8,901 bases of DNA from Jejudonia soesokkakensis (GTDB taxonomy: Bacteria > Bacteroidota > Bacteroidia > Flavobacteriales > Flavobacteriaceae), in NCBI RefSeq assembly GCF_042664795.1, contig NZ_JBHTBN010000009.1, positions 1-8,901 of the forward strand. The letters are read 5' to 3'. Shown here piece by piece: positions 7,655 to 8,901 of this stretch. Under the pieces are notes generated by a model. It ran no database searches and was not told where the DNA came from. It worked only from the letters and a program-made list of their open reading frames with translations. Position numbers and translations under genes: made by a program. Position 1 is the first letter of the stretch, and each line of letters opens with the position of its first letter.

Positions 7655-8338
7655 GTGAAAATTCATACCTATATATATATCCTATTTGGATTGTTATTGA
7701 CCACAAGTGCCATTTCGCAGGAAACCGAAAAAGACAGTCTTGGTAAATTCTATTATATCATAGAAGGGGATACCATTCCAAAAGAGTTTATTGATCTCGA
7801 AGAAGTAGTGCTTTTGAATAAGTTGAATTTCAATTCAAAAGAAGATAGGCGCAGGTATTTAATTTTACGTAGAAAGACCAGAAAAGTGTATCCCTATGCA
7901 AAGCTGGCTTCCGAAAGATTAACAACCATGACCGAACGACTTTCTGAAATTGAGAGCAAACGTGACCGTAAGAGATACACTAAACGTATTCAAAAATACA
8001 TTGAAGAAGAGTTTTCAGAAAAATTAAAGAATCTCACCCGTACCGAAGGGCAGATCTTAGTAAAGTTAATCCATCGACAAACGGGGCGTACCGCTTTTGA
8101 CCTTGTAAAGGAATTGCGTACTGGCTGGCGGGCTTTTTGGTATAATACCACGGCAAATATGTTTGATATTTCTATTAAAGAGGTATATGATCCATTTACC
8201 ACCAAAGAAGACTATCTTATAGAGGATATTCTGGAGCGATCTTTCCAGGCCAACATTCTCGAGCGTCAAAAGCCAGCTTTTGAGATTGACTATTTGGACT
8301 TGACTTCCCAATGGAATAAGAAATCTGTTAATAACTAA
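7655..8338 (+). CDS. DUF4294 family exported protein of unknown function
   Basis: A 227-residue protein that I recognise as DUF4294, a family largely confined to Bacteroidota and without known function. The N-terminus MKIHTYIYILFGLLLTTSAIS is a signal peptide with probable cleavage before QETEKDS. After an acidic stretch (ATDI-like loops at about 33-50: YIIEGDTIPKEFIDLEE) comes a strongly basic, helical middle (about 60-130) rich in Arg/Lys/Glu, including RRRYLILRRKTRKVYPYAKL, with heptad-like hydrophobic spacing. A conserved-looking segment follows (TRTEGQILVKLIHRQTGRTA, 128-147, and LRTGWRAFWYNTTANMF, 154-170), rich in aromatic residues. The start is GTG at 7655: an in-frame TAA (7643-7645) lies just upstream and there is no ATG near. 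The product is probably periplasmic or outer-membrane associated. The gene diverges from M42, an arrangement I believe recurs in Flavobacteriia but cannot verify. Confidence 0.8.
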   Translation: MKIHTYIYILFGLLLTTSAISQETEKDSLGKFYYIIEGDTIPKEFIDLEEVVLLNKLNFNSKEDRRRYLILRRKTRKVYPYAKLASERLTTMTERLSEIESKRDRKRYTKRIQKYIEEEFSEKLKNLTRTEGQILVKLIHRQTGRTAFDLVKELRTGWRAFWYNTTANMFDISIKEVYDPFTTKEDYLIEDILERSFQANILERQKPAFEIDYLDLTSQWNKKSVNN

Positions 8339-8372
8339 TACAGTTTTTCTTTCCCAGTGTTTCAGTTTTATG

Positions 8373-8380
8373 TATTTTTG
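8373..8380 (+). promoter_or_regulatory. Possible -7 box upstream of the structured intergenic element
   Basis: TATTTTTG fits TAnnTTTG and lies 35 bases after the DUF4294 stop. A start near 8387 would place the whole three-stem element (8448-8545) in the transcript, together with a small hairpin GCTTC/GAAGC (8387-8391 with 8401-8405). The -33 region is T-rich (TTTTTCTTTCCC) but lacks TTTG, so this is only a candidate. Confidence 0.3.
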
Positions 8381-8447
8381 TAGTTCGCTTCTAATTTTTT
8401 GAAGCATCGTTCTTTTCGGCTTATAATCAATTATTTTTAGTTTGATG

Positions 8448-8545
8448 GTGTTCCGTACTGCTTTTTTAGCAGTCCGGCCGTGCTTTCAACTGTATCCCAG
8501 ACTTGACTAATCTGCGTCTGGGGATGCCGTTTCAATCACTAACAC
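8448..8545 (+). other. Three-stem structured intergenic element
   Basis: A closed, cloverleaf-like arrangement of inverted repeats. The outer stem is GTGTT (8448-8452) with AACAC (8541-8545). Inside it, hairpin 1 is ACTGC (8457-8461) with GCAGT (8469-8473) and a 7-base loop. Hairpin 2 is ATCCCAGAC (8494-8502) with GTCTGGGGAT (8516-8525), nine pairs with one bulged G and a 13-base loop. The single-stranded linkers are more GC-rich than the surroundings (TCCGGCCGTGCTTTCAACTG; GCCGTTTCAATCACT). It lies between DUF4294 and the putative rRNA promoter. From memory, similar units with a GCGTT...AACGC outer stem, a GCTTTC linker and an ATC...GGAT inner arm are dispersed between genes in flavobacterial genomes; this is unverified. 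It could be a REP-like mobile repeat, a small RNA or a shared terminator. Only one copy is in this window. Confidence 0.55.
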
Positions 8546-8593
8546 AAAATATTTTTTTGCACTAAACACGCTGGTATCAATGCGTTGCAAAAA

Positions 8594-8617
8594 CTTTAAA
8601 AAAAAGATAAAAAAAAG
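8594..8617 (+). promoter_or_regulatory. A-tract / UP-like region before the rRNA-type promoter
   Basis: Two phased A-runs (about 8598-8605 and 8609-8616) lie just upstream of the -33 box and are bracketed by CTTT and AAAG. Such A-tracts upstream of strong stable-RNA promoters bend DNA and can contact the polymerase alpha subunits. Position is the main support. Confidence 0.4.
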
Positions 8618-8628
8618 TTGAAAATAAT

Positions 8629-8661
8629 TTTGGTGGTGTTCTAAAAAGGGTTGTATATTTG
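8629..8661 (+). promoter_or_regulatory. Strong Bacteroidota sigma-A type promoter (putative rRNA operon promoter)
   Basis: The -33 element TTTG (8629-8632) and -7 element TATATTTG (8654-8661) are both perfect matches to the Bacteroidota consensus TTTG / TAnnTTTG, separated by 21 bases, within the usual 19-21. It is preceded by A-tracts, and the start would fall near 8667 in CACCCGC. This GTTGTATATTTGCACCC context is, to my recollection, typical of flavobacterial rRNA and tRNA promoters. It is the best promoter in the window. Confidence 0.8.
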
Positions 8662-8666
8662 CACCC

Positions 8667-8901
8667 GCTTAGAGAAACAGCGACGTTCTTTTAAACATGG
8701 TGATGGGTAATTTAAAAACGGTTCAACTCCGTTTCATCAAACAAAAACACTCTTTTTTAATAAAGAGATTTTTTAAGTTCATTGATATATTGAAATTGAC
8801 AGCGTATGGGTTTGGATTGGAAACAATTCGGACTTGTATTGAAAACTAAACTAAGAGAAATAGATTTACCTTGAGAATTTTTTAATGAGTTCAAGCTTAT
8901 T
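8667..8901 (+). promoter_or_regulatory. Putative leader of a ribosomal RNA operon (16S gene not reached)
   Basis: The stretch after the strong promoter looks like a pre-16S leader. CGTTCTTTTAAACA (8684-8697) closely resembles the boxA antitermination motif (E. coli TGCTCTTTAACA), and a related GTTCATTGATATATTG (8777-8792) resembles the TTC(T/A)TTGA-ATATTG block commonly seen before 16S in Bacteroidota. A hairpin AAACGG/CCGTTT (8716-8721 with 8729-8734, 7-base loop) can be extended by GATG/CATC (8702-8705 with 8735-8738) across an internal loop, and a second hairpin lies at 8750-8767. No mature 16S 5' end (AGAGTTTGATC) is present before the window ends. Identification as an rRNA leader is inference from the promoter and boxA-like motifs. 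A 50-codon ORF in the same stretch is considered separately. Confidence 0.6.
8750..8774 (+). terminator. Hairpin with T-run inside the putative rRNA leader (possible attenuator)
   Basis: CTCTTT (8750-8755) pairs with AAAGAG (8762-8767) around the loop TTTAAT, then one A and six T residues (8769-8774). The shape is that of an intrinsic terminator, but the stem is short (6 bp) and AT-rich, so alone it would be weak. It lies between the two boxA-like motifs, where antitermination could override it. Confidence 0.35.

Noticed and set aside
8066..8407. Minus-strand ORF over the end of DUF4294
   Set aside because: Antisense to a recognised family gene, with no recognisable motifs or promoter.
8719..8731. 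tRNA T-arm-like GGTTCAACTCC
   Set aside because: No acceptor, D or anticodon arms can be drawn around it; the pairing is better explained as a leader hairpin AAACGG/CCGTTT.

Overview
The window is a stretch of chromosome from a member of the Bacteroidota, most likely a (marine) Flavobacteriaceae. The evidence is a type IX secretion sorting tail at the left edge, TAnnTTTG -7 promoter boxes, A-rich leaders without Shine-Dalgarno sites, AT-rich DNA, and family choices typical of that group (DUF4294, a PagL-like acyloxyacyl hydrolase, AGCS symporter, MBOAT/SGNH pair, bacterial topoisomerase IB).

Layout. Bases 1-137 are the C-terminal end of a secreted T9SS-sorted protein on the plus strand, followed by a clear intrinsic terminator (166-196). 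Bases 198-1460 (minus) encode an outer-membrane PagL-like lipid A deacylase/acyloxyacyl hydrolase homologue. Divergent from it, 1539-2924 (plus) encode an AGCS-family amino acid:cation symporter that probably starts at TTG. Four minus-strand genes then run from 7547 back to 2911: M42 aminopeptidase, topoisomerase IB, MBOAT acyltransferase (GTG start) and an SGNH-type membrane-anchored protein. The gaps are 64, 41 and 2 bases, so they may be cotranscribed; the last two form a tight pair resembling AlgI/AlgJ-X or DltB/DltD systems that O-acylate an extracytoplasmic polymer. The SGNH gene and the symporter converge and overlap by 14 bases. Divergent from the M42 gene is a DUF4294 exported protein (7655-8338, GTG start).

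Bases 8339-8901 hold no convincing protein gene but are rich in signals: a -7 box, a compact three-stem structured element (8448-8545), A-tracts, a near-consensus Bacteroidota promoter (8629-8661), and a structured leader with boxA-like motifs. This looks like the promoter and leader of a ribosomal RNA operon whose 16S gene would begin just beyond the right edge. That is inference, because no mature 16S sequence is inside the window.

Most of the window is ordinary housekeeping and envelope biology. The best candidates for a second look are the three-stem element, the hairpin plus T-run inside the putative rRNA leader, and the PagL-like protein with a second half of unknown role and Asn where the catalytic Glu would be expected.
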